Part shown: positions 1-7,101 of the stretch, in pieces
Layout of the letters: each line of letters starts with the position of its first letter
Numbering within the stretch: position 1 is the stretch's first letter
NCBI RefSeq assembly: GCF_039592695.1
Contig: NZ_JBBUTK010000003.1
Span: forward strand, 524,503 to 588,502
Direction of reading: 5' to 3'
DNA length: 64,000 nt
From: Flagellimonas_A sp039592695
GTDB taxonomy: Bacteria > Bacteroidota > Bacteroidia > Flavobacteriales > Flavobacteriaceae
The notes under the pieces: model-generated
The model's database searches: none
What the model was told of the DNA's origin: nothing
The model's input: only the letters and a program-made list of their open reading frames with translations
Program-made: the position numbers and the translations under genes

Positions 1-497
1 CTGATAAGTGGGTGCAGAATTTTACTGCGCTTTAAAATACCTGATTTGAAGGCTGTCAAAATGTTCTTAATGGGTTTATATGAAGTGCCCTTCGGTACGA
101 TCAACGTTGGTATGTTGGTTTGCTTGATGATTCTTCCCGTGGTATTGCCCAAATAATATTCTTCATTAATGTCGTTGCTTCTCGGAGAAATAATGATCAA
201 GTCAATGCCCAATTCTTTTTTGATTTCAATAAGCCCGTCAACGATATCACCATTGTAAGAAGCAATTTTGATGTCAAGCCCTTTGGTGTCAATCTTTGAT
301 ATAATCTCTTTGATGGCTTCTTTTCCGCTCTGGGCGACTTTTTCGGTGACATTCCCTAAATTACCGGCCCCTGATGTTACGGTAAAAACATCCATAATGA
401 AAATCTGGGCTCCAAAATCAGCTGCAAAGTCTACGGCATACTGCAGGGTTTCGTTGGCATTGGGTGAAGTTCCTAAAGGTACCAGTATGTTGTTCAT
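1..497 (-). CDS. Universal stress protein (UspA family), C-terminus cut by window edge
   Basis: Reading the minus strand from the ATG at 497 gives an open frame to the window edge beginning MNNILVPLGTSPNANETLQY. The pattern ILVPLGTS at the first beta strand followed by a helix, and the later stretch LIIISPRSND with GNTTGKII, is typical of the Usp fold (nucleotide-binding or stress-linked cytoplasmic proteins). About 165 residues are visible; many Bacteroidota Usp proteins carry two domains of roughly 270–280 residues, so about 100 residues may be missing to the left. It is divergent from the GNAT gene at 711, and the intergenic region holds the dispersed inverted element at 536–691. Function beyond the family is not inferable. 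Confidence 0.8.
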   Translation of the reverse strand, partial: MNNILVPLGTSPNANETLQYAVDFAADFGAQIFIMDVFTVTSGAGNLGNVTEKVAQSGKEAIKEIISKIDTKGLDIKIASYNGDIVDGLIEIKKELGIDLIIISPRSNDINEEYYLGNTTGRIIKQTNIPTLIVPKGTSYKPIKNILTAFKSGILKRSKILHPLI

Positions 498-535
498 GGC
501 TTGGTTGTTCTAATTATCCCCTAAATTTACAATGA

Positions 536-691
536 ACTGATTCAAACTTTTTACGTTTAGGCGAAAATTAGTCATTTTTTGGACATTTGATAGCTTTTTT
601 GAGTTGCATAACAGCGTTACGAAACGATTAAAAGGTGAAGAATGGACGAAAAAGGGCAATTTTTTAGCAAATGAAAAAAGTTTGAATCAGT
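536..691 (+). repeat. Dispersed intergenic element with 17-bp perfect inverted ends, copy 1
   Basis: The left end ACTGATTCAAACTTTTT (536–552) is exactly reverse-complementary to 675–691. The interior aligns over nearly its whole length with the reverse complement of 39429–39550 (shared blocks GCGAAAATTAG, CATTTG, AGTTGCATA, then GCAATTTT and TAGC near the far end). It fills the divergent intergenic space between the Usp gene and the GNAT gene. No ORF is apparent. It could be a MITE-like element, a structured RNA or a regulatory hairpin. Confidence 0.75.
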
Positions 692-710
692 TTATTAAAA
701 TCGTACAACT

Positions 711-1211
711 ATGATACGTCAGGCAAAATTAGCCGAAATCCCACAAATCATGGCCATAACAAAGGCTTGTGCACGGCACATGACCAAGAAAGGAATCTAT
801 CAGTGGAATGAGCATTACCCGTCTGAAGATGCCTTTTTGAATGACTTGAAACGGGGTGAGCTTTTTATAAAACATTCTGACGGAAAAGTCATAGGTGCTG
901 TTGTGATATCGACCCATAAGGATGAGGAATACATCCCCATTGAATGGTTGACCCCTTCAAAGAACAACATTTATATTCACCGTTTGTGCGTTCACCCAGA
1001 GCGCCAGGGGCAAGGGCATGCCCAATCGTTGATGGATTTTGCCGAGAACCACGCAAAACAACGTACAGCGCTTTCTGTGCGTCTCGATACCTTTTCCCAA
1101 AACAAGCGAAATCAAAGGTTCTATGAATCAAGAGGGTACCAAAGGTTGGGTGACATTTTCTTTCCGAAACAGAGCAAACATCCGTTTCACTGTTATGAAT
1201 TGGTACTCTGA
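711..1211 (+). CDS. GNAT family N-acetyltransferase
   Basis: A 166-residue single-domain GNAT protein that would transfer an acetyl group from acetyl-CoA to an unidentified amine. The acetyl-CoA pyrophosphate loop is visible as RQGQGHA at residues 98–104, following the beta-4 strand IYIHRLCVHPE. The C-terminal strand pair NQRFYESRGYQRLGD (about 134–148) is the usual FYE-RGY signature. The start ATG lies 19 bp after the inverted element ending at 691, with an A-rich leader and no strong Shine-Dalgarno. The MATE exporter starts 3 bp after its stop, so the two are probably co-transcribed. Substrate is unknown; an antibiotic or small-amine acetylase paired with an exporter is possible but unproven. 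Confidence 0.88.
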   Translation: MIRQAKLAEIPQIMAITKACARHMTKKGIYQWNEHYPSEDAFLNDLKRGELFIKHSDGKVIGAVVISTHKDEEYIPIEWLTPSKNNIYIHRLCVHPERQGQGHAQSLMDFAENHAKQRTALSVRLDTFSQNKRNQRFYESRGYQRLGDIFFPKQSKHPFHCYELVL

Positions 1212-1214
1212 CCC

Positions 1215-2555
1215 ATGATATCAAAAACAGCGGTCACCTTCAAAAATATCAACAATCTGGCCATACCGGCAACCATTTCAGGCATTGCTGAACCTGTGCT
1301 TTCCATTACTGATACAGCCATTGTGGGCAATATTCCCGTTGATAGTCTCGAATCACTGGCCGCTGCGGGCATTGTGGGTTCTTTTCTATCCATGCTCATT
1401 TGGGTACTCGGTCAAACGCGAAGTGCCATTTCAGCCATAGTCTCACAATATTTGGGGGCTGGCAGGTTGGCCGAAGTCGAAGATTTGCCCGCTCAGGCCA
1501 TTTTTCTCAACATTCTTTTGAGCTTGGTCATCTTGGGCTCGACCATTTTTATCGTTGAAGAAATTTTTATGCTTTTCGAGGCTTCAGGAAAGATATTGGA
1601 GTATTGTGTCAGTTACTATTCCATCCGGGTTTGGGGCTTTCCATTGACGTTGTTCACTTTTGCCGTTTTTGGAATTTTCAGGGGCCTACAAAACACGTTC
1701 TATCCCATGATCATTGCCATCGTTGGTGCTGTATTGAACATCGTGCTTGATTTTATGCTTGTTTATGGTGTTGAAGGATGGATTCCTGCACTGTATCTCG
1801 AAGGCGCCGCTTGGGCAAGCCTCATTTCTCAGGCTGTGATGGCGTTATTGGTTTTCTTTTTGTTCCGAGCCAAAACAGATATCAGCCTGCGCCTTCGGTT
1901 TCCATTGAACAAAGAATTAAAACGGCTGATTTTTATGAGCCTTAACCTATTTGTTCGGGCACTTGCCCTGAATGCGGCGTTGATCATTGCCGTACGTGAA
2001 GCAACGGCTTTGGGTGATAAGTATATTGGTGCACACACCATCGCCATCAATCTATGGCTTTTTGCGGCATTTTTTATTGATGGCTATGCGGCTGCCGGAA
2101 ACAGTATGGGGGGCAGACTGCTCGGTGCCAAAGATTACAAAGGTTTATGGTTGCTGGCTAAGAAAATTGCCACCTACGGAATCATCGTAAGTATTATCTT
2201 GATGCTTGTCGGATTTATTTTTTACTATCCTTTGGGAAGGCTCTTTTCAAATGAAACCATCGTTCTGACTACTTTTTACAGCATCTTTTTCATTGTGATC
2301 TTAGGTTTGCCCATGAATTCCATTGCGTTTCTTTTTGATGGTTTGTTCAAAGGCTTAGGTGAAATGAAATACCTGCGAAATGTATTGTTGTCTGCCACTT
2401 TTTTAGGTTTTATTCCTGCACTTTATCTGGGCAAGTATCTGGGATGGGGCTTTTATGCCATCTGGATTGCCTTTGTGGTATGGATGGCCATTCGTGGAGG
2501 GGCATTGGTCTTTAAATTTTACCAAAAATTTCGCCCCCTATTACAAAACAAGTAA
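1215..2555 (+). CDS. MATE family efflux transporter
   Basis: A 446-residue polytopic membrane protein with about 12 predicted hydrophobic segments in two similar halves, matching the MATE (MatE/DinF/NorM) size and layout. The first helix region shows PATISGIAEPVLSITDTAIVG, the usual MATE opening with an aspartate in TM1. The second half opens with LNLFVRALALNAALIIAVR. Family members export cationic drugs or metabolites in exchange for Na+ or H+. The gene follows the acetyltransferase with a 3-bp gap and is followed after 13 bp by an NTF2-like gene, suggesting one transcript. Closest resemblance is to the DinF-like branch; substrate not inferable. Confidence 0.9.
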   Translation: MISKTAVTFKNINNLAIPATISGIAEPVLSITDTAIVGNIPVDSLESLAAAGIVGSFLSMLIWVLGQTRSAISAIVSQYLGAGRLAEVEDLPAQAIFLNILLSLVILGSTIFIVEEIFMLFEASGKILEYCVSYYSIRVWGFPLTLFTFAVFGIFRGLQNTFYPMIIAIVGAVLNIVLDFMLVYGVEGWIPALYLEGAAWASLISQAVMALLVFFLFRAKTDISLRLRFPLNKELKRLIFMSLNLFVRALALNAALIIAVREATALGDKYIGAHTIAINLWLFAAFFIDGYAAAGNSMGGRLLGAKDYKGLWLLAKKIATYGIIVSIILMLVGFIFYYPLGRLFSNETIVLTTFYSIFFIVILGLPMNSIAFLFDGLFKGLGEMKYLRNVLLSATFLGFIPALYLGKYLGWGFYAIWIAFVVWMAIRGGALVFKFYQKFRPLLQNK

Positions 2556-2568
2556 CTTTCATTGTAGA

Positions 2569-2973
2569 ATGGTAACAACACAAATAAAGCATCAGGTTGC
2601 AGAGCATTATTTTGATTGGCTTTCTGAAGGAAAAATTGATAAAATTTTATCCTTGTTCACTTTAGATGCAATAGTGCATTCGCCCGTTTATGGCAAAAAA
2701 AGAGCAGCTGATTTTTATAGTGAGCTTGGTGATGACACCAAAAGTTCTGAACTCAAGTTGAATGGGTTTTTTGACCAGCCCAACTCCAATCGATTTGTGC
2801 TCTATTTTAATTATAAATGGACATTGACAAACGGGAAGACGACAGTTTTTGATGTCGTTGATGTCTTTGAACTGAACGAAGAAGGAAAAATTATAAAATT
2901 GAACATCATTTACAATGCTTCTGAGAGCACACCTCTCATCAACGAACTAAATGCTACGGAAAATGGCAATTGA
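2569..2973 (+). CDS. NTF2-like / SnoaL-like small protein
   Basis: A 134-residue protein starting MVTTQIKHQVAEHYFDWL. The ATG at 2569 is preferred because earlier in-frame starts lie inside the MATE gene. The helix with YFDWLSEGKIDKILSLFTLDAIVHSPVYG followed by strands is the cone-shaped NTF2-like fold used by ketosteroid-isomerase-type enzymes and ligand-binding proteins. It overlaps the start of the downstream crotonase by 11–23 bp, so the two are translationally linked. No catalytic assignment is justified. A role beside the crotonase in acyl-CoA or small-molecule chemistry is only a guess. Confidence 0.75.
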   Translation: MVTTQIKHQVAEHYFDWLSEGKIDKILSLFTLDAIVHSPVYGKKRAADFYSELGDDTKSSELKLNGFFDQPNSNRFVLYFNYKWTLTNGKTTVFDVVDVFELNEEGKIIKLNIIYNASESTPLINELNATENGN

Positions 2974-3730
2974 CAGACCAAACGGAAGTCTCTACACCAA
3001 AATTGAAAATAACATCGCCCATGTTGAGTTTGGGCATCCTGCAAGTAATTCTTTTGTTTCCGAATTGTTGCAACGACTGGCCGAAGAACTTGATTCCCTT
3101 TCAAAAAATGGTGCCGTTTCCGTCATTCTTCTAAAATCGGAAGGGGAACGGGCTTTCTGCGCTGGGGCTTCTTTTGACGAATTGGTGGCAATCTCAAACC
3201 TCGAGGAGGGCAAGGTATTTTTCAGTGGCTTTGCCAATGTCATCAATGCCATGCGTAAATGTTCAAAACCAATTGTAGGCCGAGTTCAGGGCAAGGCAGT
3301 AGGCGGTGGGGTTGGTCTGGCTTCTGCTTGCGATTATGTACATGCCACGGTTGATGCTGCTGTTAAGCTTTCCGAAGTGGCAATAGGTATCGGTCCGTTT
3401 GTGATTGAGCCAGCTGTGACCCGTAAAATTGGCAAAGCGGCCATGGGCGAACTCTCATTGTATCCTTCCGAATGGAAAAATGCCTATTGGGCCAAAGAAA
3501 AAGGTTTGTATGCAAAAGTGCATGACTCCATAGTAGAAATGGACAAAGAAATTGACATCCATCTCGAAAAACTGGCCAGTTACAATCCAGAAGCGTTGTC
3601 AAAAATGAAGCAAGTGCTCTGGGAGGGCACCGACCACTGGGACGACTTTTTAATAAAACGAGCCGAAATGTCGGGCAAATTGGCCTTATCAGAAGCAACC
3701 AAAAAAGCGTTGGAAAAATTTAAAAAATAG
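2963..3730 (+). CDS. Enoyl-CoA hydratase/isomerase family, LiuC-like (methylglutaconyl-CoA hydratase-type)
   Basis: A crotonase-fold protein of 255 residues from ATG 2963, or 259 from ATG 2951. Both starts overlap the preceding NTF2-like gene. The oxyanion-hole segments are AFCAGASFDEL and GKAVGGGVGLASACDY. The position that is the first catalytic Glu in rat enoyl-CoA hydratase reads Gly here (GGGVGL instead of GGGCEL), while the second Glu is kept in KLSEVAIGIGPFVIEP. This pattern is the one I associate with LiuC/methylglutaconyl-CoA hydratases of leucine breakdown. That subfamily call is from memory and should be treated as tentative. Confidence 0.78.
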   Translation: MAIDRPNGSLYTKIENNIAHVEFGHPASNSFVSELLQRLAEELDSLSKNGAVSVILLKSEGERAFCAGASFDELVAISNLEEGKVFFSGFANVINAMRKCSKPIVGRVQGKAVGGGVGLASACDYVHATVDAAVKLSEVAIGIGPFVIEPAVTRKIGKAAMGELSLYPSEWKNAYWAKEKGLYAKVHDSIVEMDKEIDIHLEKLASYNPEALSKMKQVLWEGTDHWDDFLIKRAEMSGKLALSEATKKALEKFKK

Positions 3731-3731
3731 T

Positions 3732-3845
3732 ATGGAACTCCTTGACTATTTGAACAGTGACTTGATTCTACCCATCTTGGCCGTTTTGGTAATCGCAGTT
3801 TACGTTATAACGCGAATAAGAAATAACAAACGTTTCAAACGCTGA
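3732..3845 (+). CDS. 37-residue single-pass membrane protein
   Basis: A short frame from ATG 3732 to TGA 3845 encodes 37 residues with one hydrophobic helix (LILPILAVLVIAVYVITRI) and a basic tail RIRNNKRFKR. It starts 1 bp after the crotonase stop and ends 9 bp before the next gene's ATG, so it fills the gap exactly and would be translated on the same transcript. The positive-inside rule puts the C-terminus in the cytoplasm. No function is recognised. Confidence 0.55.
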   Translation: MELLDYLNSDLILPILAVLVIAVYVITRIRNNKRFKR

Positions 3846-3854
3846 ATTGCTTAA

Positions 3855-5042
3855 ATGGAAATGAGGAAGTTGTTTCATACTGCCATTGCCTGTTTCGCTT
3901 TGCTTACTCTAAGCCTCAGCTGTAATCAAAAACAGCAAGCCCAAGAAACTGATGCTTTGCAAAAAGATGACGCCTATTTTGATAAAACCAATCCGCTCAA
4001 GGTTGCCATTATAGGTCTGACCCATACCCATGTACACTGGATTTTAGGCCGAGAGAAAATAGGTGATGTGGAAATCGTGGGCATCGTTGAGCCTAATAAA
4101 GATTTGGCCCAACGTTATGGCAAACAACATGGCTATCCAATGGATTTGGTCTTTAAATCCAAGGAAGAACTGTACGAAGCCGTCAAACCAGAAGCGGTTC
4201 TGGCCTTTAATTCCATTTACGAGCATTTAAAAACCGTCGAATTCTTTGCTCCAAAAGGCGTGCATATCATGGTCGAAAAACCACTCGCAGTCAGTTGGGA
4301 GCATGCCCAAAAAATGGTCGGTTTGGCGAAGCATCATAACGTTCATTTACTCACCAATTATGAAACCTCGTGGTATGGTTCAAACCATAAAGCATATCAT
4401 GTAATAGAAAAAGAGAATATTGTTGGGGCCATTCAGCGAATGGTTTTCCATCATGGCCATCCAGGGCCCATTGAAATTGGTTGCAATCCTGAATTTTTAG
4501 AGTGGTTGACAGACCCCGTTTTGAATGGCGGTGGCGCAATTACCGACTTCGGTTGTTATGGGGCCAATCTGGCGACTTGGTTGCTCAAAGGGCAGGAACC
4601 CAAATCAGTGACCGCGTTGACACGACAGTTCAAGCCTGAAAAATACCCAAAAGTTGACGATGATGCGACCATCATTTTAGATTACCCAGACACCCAAGTC
4701 ATCATACAGGCTTCTTGGAATTGGTCGCATAACCGCAAGGATATGGAGCTCTACGGCAAGACAGGCTATGTAATCTGCAAGAACGGAGAAGACCTAGAGA
4801 TTTTGGAAGATGAAGAAAAAGGGTCTTCAACTTTTAAGGCTGGGCCTTTGCCAAAAGGTGTTCACGACCCTTTTGCCTACTTCTACCAAGTAGTCAAGAA
4901 AGATATGAAGGTGAAGCCATTTGATGTTTCCTCTATTGAGAACAATCTTTTGGTCATGCAGATTTTGGAAGCTGCCAAACATTCCGCTGAAATCGGAGAG
5001 ACCGTGCTCTGGGACGAATTTTTCAAATCGCCAAAGTCTTAG
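3855..5042 (+). CDS. Exported Gfo/Idh/MocA family oxidoreductase (predicted lipoprotein)
   Basis: A 395-residue protein with an N-terminal signal ending in a lipobox (LTLSLSC, Cys at about residue 23), so it should be an envelope lipoprotein. The mature part begins with a Rossmann-like NAD(P)-binding strand KVAIIGLTHTHVHWIL. It continues with the family's EKPLAVSWEHAQKM motif and the C-terminal alpha/beta domain (GGGAITDFGCYGANLATWLL). Family enzymes oxidise or reduce sugars and related hydroxyls. Secretion of a nucleotide-dependent enzyme implies a tightly bound cofactor or another role. ATG 3861 (MRKLF) is an alternative start. Followed 20 bp later by lpxH. Confidence 0.82.
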   Translation: MEMRKLFHTAIACFALLTLSLSCNQKQQAQETDALQKDDAYFDKTNPLKVAIIGLTHTHVHWILGREKIGDVEIVGIVEPNKDLAQRYGKQHGYPMDLVFKSKEELYEAVKPEAVLAFNSIYEHLKTVEFFAPKGVHIMVEKPLAVSWEHAQKMVGLAKHHNVHLLTNYETSWYGSNHKAYHVIEKENIVGAIQRMVFHHGHPGPIEIGCNPEFLEWLTDPVLNGGGAITDFGCYGANLATWLLKGQEPKSVTALTRQFKPEKYPKVDDDATIILDYPDTQVIIQASWNWSHNRKDMELYGKTGYVICKNGEDLEILEDEEKGSSTFKAGPLPKGVHDPFAYFYQVVKKDMKVKPFDVSSIENNLLVMQILEAAKHSAEIGETVLWDEFFKSPKS

Positions 5043-5062
5043 TATTTGTATTTTAGCGGTGC

Positions 5063-5830
5063 ATGAACGCCATTCAACTTCCAAAAGGCAAAAAAGTATA
5101 CTTCGCCAGTGACAACCATCTGGGGGCACCTGACCATACATCAAGCCGCCCACGAGAAAAGAAGTTTGTCGCTTGGTTGGATGCTGTAAAAGTGGATGCC
5201 GCCGCCATTTTTTTGATGGGCGATCTCTTTGATTTTTGGTTCGAGTACAAACGGGTGGTGCCCAAGGGCTTTACCAGAACCTTGGGAAAATTGGCCGAAC
5301 TCACGGATTCTGGCACCCCCATTTATTACTTTGTGGGCAACCACGACCTTTGGATGAACGGCTACTTTGAAGAAGAACTCAATATACCTGTTTACCACAA
5401 TCCACAAGAACTTACAGTCAATGACACCAAATTCTTGATTGGCCACGGCGATGGGCTCGGCCCTGGCGATAAGGGCTTCAAACGCATGAAAAAAGTGTTT
5501 AAGAATCCTGTGGCGCAGTGGTTTTTTCGTTGGTTGCACCCTGATTTGGGGGTGCGGTTGGCACAACATCTATCCATCAACAACAAAATTATTTCGGGGG
5601 ATGCGGATGCCAAATTTTTGGGTGAGGATAAAGAATGGCTTGTGCAGTACTGTAAACGTAAACTGGAATCAAAACACTACGATTATTTTGTGTTCGGACA
5701 CCGCCACCTTCCGCTTGAAATTGACCTTAACGATACATCCACTTACATCAACCTTGGTGATTGGATAAAATACTTCACCTATGCCGTTTTTGATGGGGAG
5801 CGGTTGACCCTAAAGGAATTCAAACACTAG
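5063..5830 (+). CDS. lpxH: UDP-2,3-diacylglucosamine diphosphatase (LpxH-type)
   Basis: A 255-residue calcineurin-like metallophosphoesterase. Metal-binding blocks appear in order: SDNHLGAP, GDLFDFWFEYK, GNHDLW, GHGDGLGPGD and FGHRHLP. The combination with the FDFWFEY block and the helical insert containing the DKGFKRMKKVF stretch is characteristic of LpxH, which cleaves UDP-2,3-diacylglucosamine to lipid X in lipid A synthesis at the inner membrane. The first motif reads SDNHLG rather than SDxHLG with a second D later, as in many Bacteroidota homologues. The convergent MFS gene ends 13 bp beyond its stop. Confidence 0.88.
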   Translation: MNAIQLPKGKKVYFASDNHLGAPDHTSSRPREKKFVAWLDAVKVDAAAIFLMGDLFDFWFEYKRVVPKGFTRTLGKLAELTDSGTPIYYFVGNHDLWMNGYFEEELNIPVYHNPQELTVNDTKFLIGHGDGLGPGDKGFKRMKKVFKNPVAQWFFRWLHPDLGVRLAQHLSINNKIISGDADAKFLGEDKEWLVQYCKRKLESKHYDYFVFGHRHLPLEIDLNDTSTYINLGDWIKYFTYAVFDGERLTLKEFKH

Positions 5831-5843
5831 TTGCGAGGAGCAA

Positions 5844-7100
5844 TTAGTCGCCCTCTTGCTCTTCCACATCCTTTGACAAATCGAGCTTTCTGAACTTGGG
5901 AAAGAATGCGGCCATTCCCCCCACGGTCAAAAGTGTCATACAGCCGCCAAAAACCACTGCAGTTACCGTACCCATCAATTTGGCGGTGACACCGCTTTCA
6001 AATGCCCCCAGCTCATTGGAAGAACCCACAAAAATAGAATTCACCGAGGCCACCCTGCCCCGCATATTGTCAGGGGTTTTCAACTGTAAAATGGTCTGAC
6101 GGATAATCATGGAGACCCCATCAACAGCCCCACTCACAAAAAGGGCGGCTACTGAAAGCCAGAAAAGTTTTGAAAGTCCGAATACGATGATACAGACCCC
6201 AAAGCCGAACACGGCCCAGAGCAATTTTTTACCTGCGTTTTTATGCAACGGAAATCGAGTGGACCCCAACATCGTAATGGAAGCCCCTACAGCTGGTGCC
6301 GCACGAAGAATGCCAAAGCCCTCAGAGCCTACTTGTAAAATATCCTGTGCATAAATGGGAAGCAGCGCTACAGCTCCCCCAAAGAGTACCGCGACCATAT
6401 CCAACGTCAGGGCACCCAAGATAGATTTTGTGTTTTTCACAAAACGAAGTCCATCTTTTAGGCTTTGAAAAATAGGCTCGCCCAATTTGGGATTCAAAAT
6501 CGGCTTCCGCGAAATCTGTAGCAAGAACAGCAGTGCCAAAACAGAAAATGCAACGATGATGCAAAGTGACCAATGCACGCCAATCCAACTGATGGAAAAT
6601 CCTGCAAAAGCGGGACCCAAAACGGAAGCCACCTGCCATGTGGAGCTGCTCCACGTAGCGGCATTCGGATAGATTTTTTTCGGCACAATCAACGCAATCA
6701 ACGAAAAAATAGTGGGCCCGATAAAGGCGCGAACCAATCCACCGAAAAAAACCAAGGCATAAATGCTATACAAAATGCCCTTTTGTGAAAAGTCACGTTC
6801 AACGGATGGCAAGGTGACCAAAAAAAGTCCGAGACTGATGACCGAAAAGCCTAGAATACATTTTATCAAAAGGTTCCGTTTTTCTTTTTGGTCGACCACA
6901 TGCCCTGCAAACAAAGCGATGCCCACAGCGGGTATAATTTCCATCAAACCAATAAGACCCAATGAAAGCGGGTCTTTGGTCAATGAATATACCTGCCATT
7001 CAATGACAATAAACTGCATTGACCAGGCGAAGACCATCGCAAAGCGAACCAATAAAAAAATGTTGAATTCTCGATATCGTAGCGATGCGTAGGGATCCAT
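5844..7100 (-). CDS. MFS transporter (EntS-like exporter branch)
   Basis: A 418-residue polytopic protein with about 12 hydrophobic segments. It starts MDPYASLRYREFNIFLLVRF and has the MFS loop DPLSLGLIGLMEIIPAVGIALFAGHVVDQKEKR between helices 2 and 3. The sequence GRVASVNSIFVGSSNELGAFESG in the second half matches the EntS/enterobactin-exporter-like MFS_3 group. Family members export siderophores or drugs by proton antiport. It lies 1 bp downstream of recJ on the same strand, so they share a transcript. Substrate is unknown; nothing nearby suggests a siderophore pathway. Confidence 0.85.
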   Translation of the reverse strand: MDPYASLRYREFNIFLLVRFAMVFAWSMQFIVIEWQVYSLTKDPLSLGLIGLMEIIPAVGIALFAGHVVDQKEKRNLLIKCILGFSVISLGLFLVTLPSVERDFSQKGILYSIYALVFFGGLVRAFIGPTIFSLIALIVPKKIYPNAATWSSSTWQVASVLGPAFAGFSISWIGVHWSLCIIVAFSVLALLFLLQISRKPILNPKLGEPIFQSLKDGLRFVKNTKSILGALTLDMVAVLFGGAVALLPIYAQDILQVGSEGFGILRAAPAVGASITMLGSTRFPLHKNAGKKLLWAVFGFGVCIIVFGLSKLFWLSVAALFVSGAVDGVSMIIRQTILQLKTPDNMRGRVASVNSIFVGSSNELGAFESGVTAKLMGTVTAVVFGGCMTLLTVGGMAAFFPKFRKLDLSKDVEEQEGD

Positions 7101-7101
7101 A

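Noticed and set aside
268..513. 81-codon plus-strand frame near the left edge
   Set aside because: Opposite to the Usp gene, which reads cleanly from 497 to the window edge.
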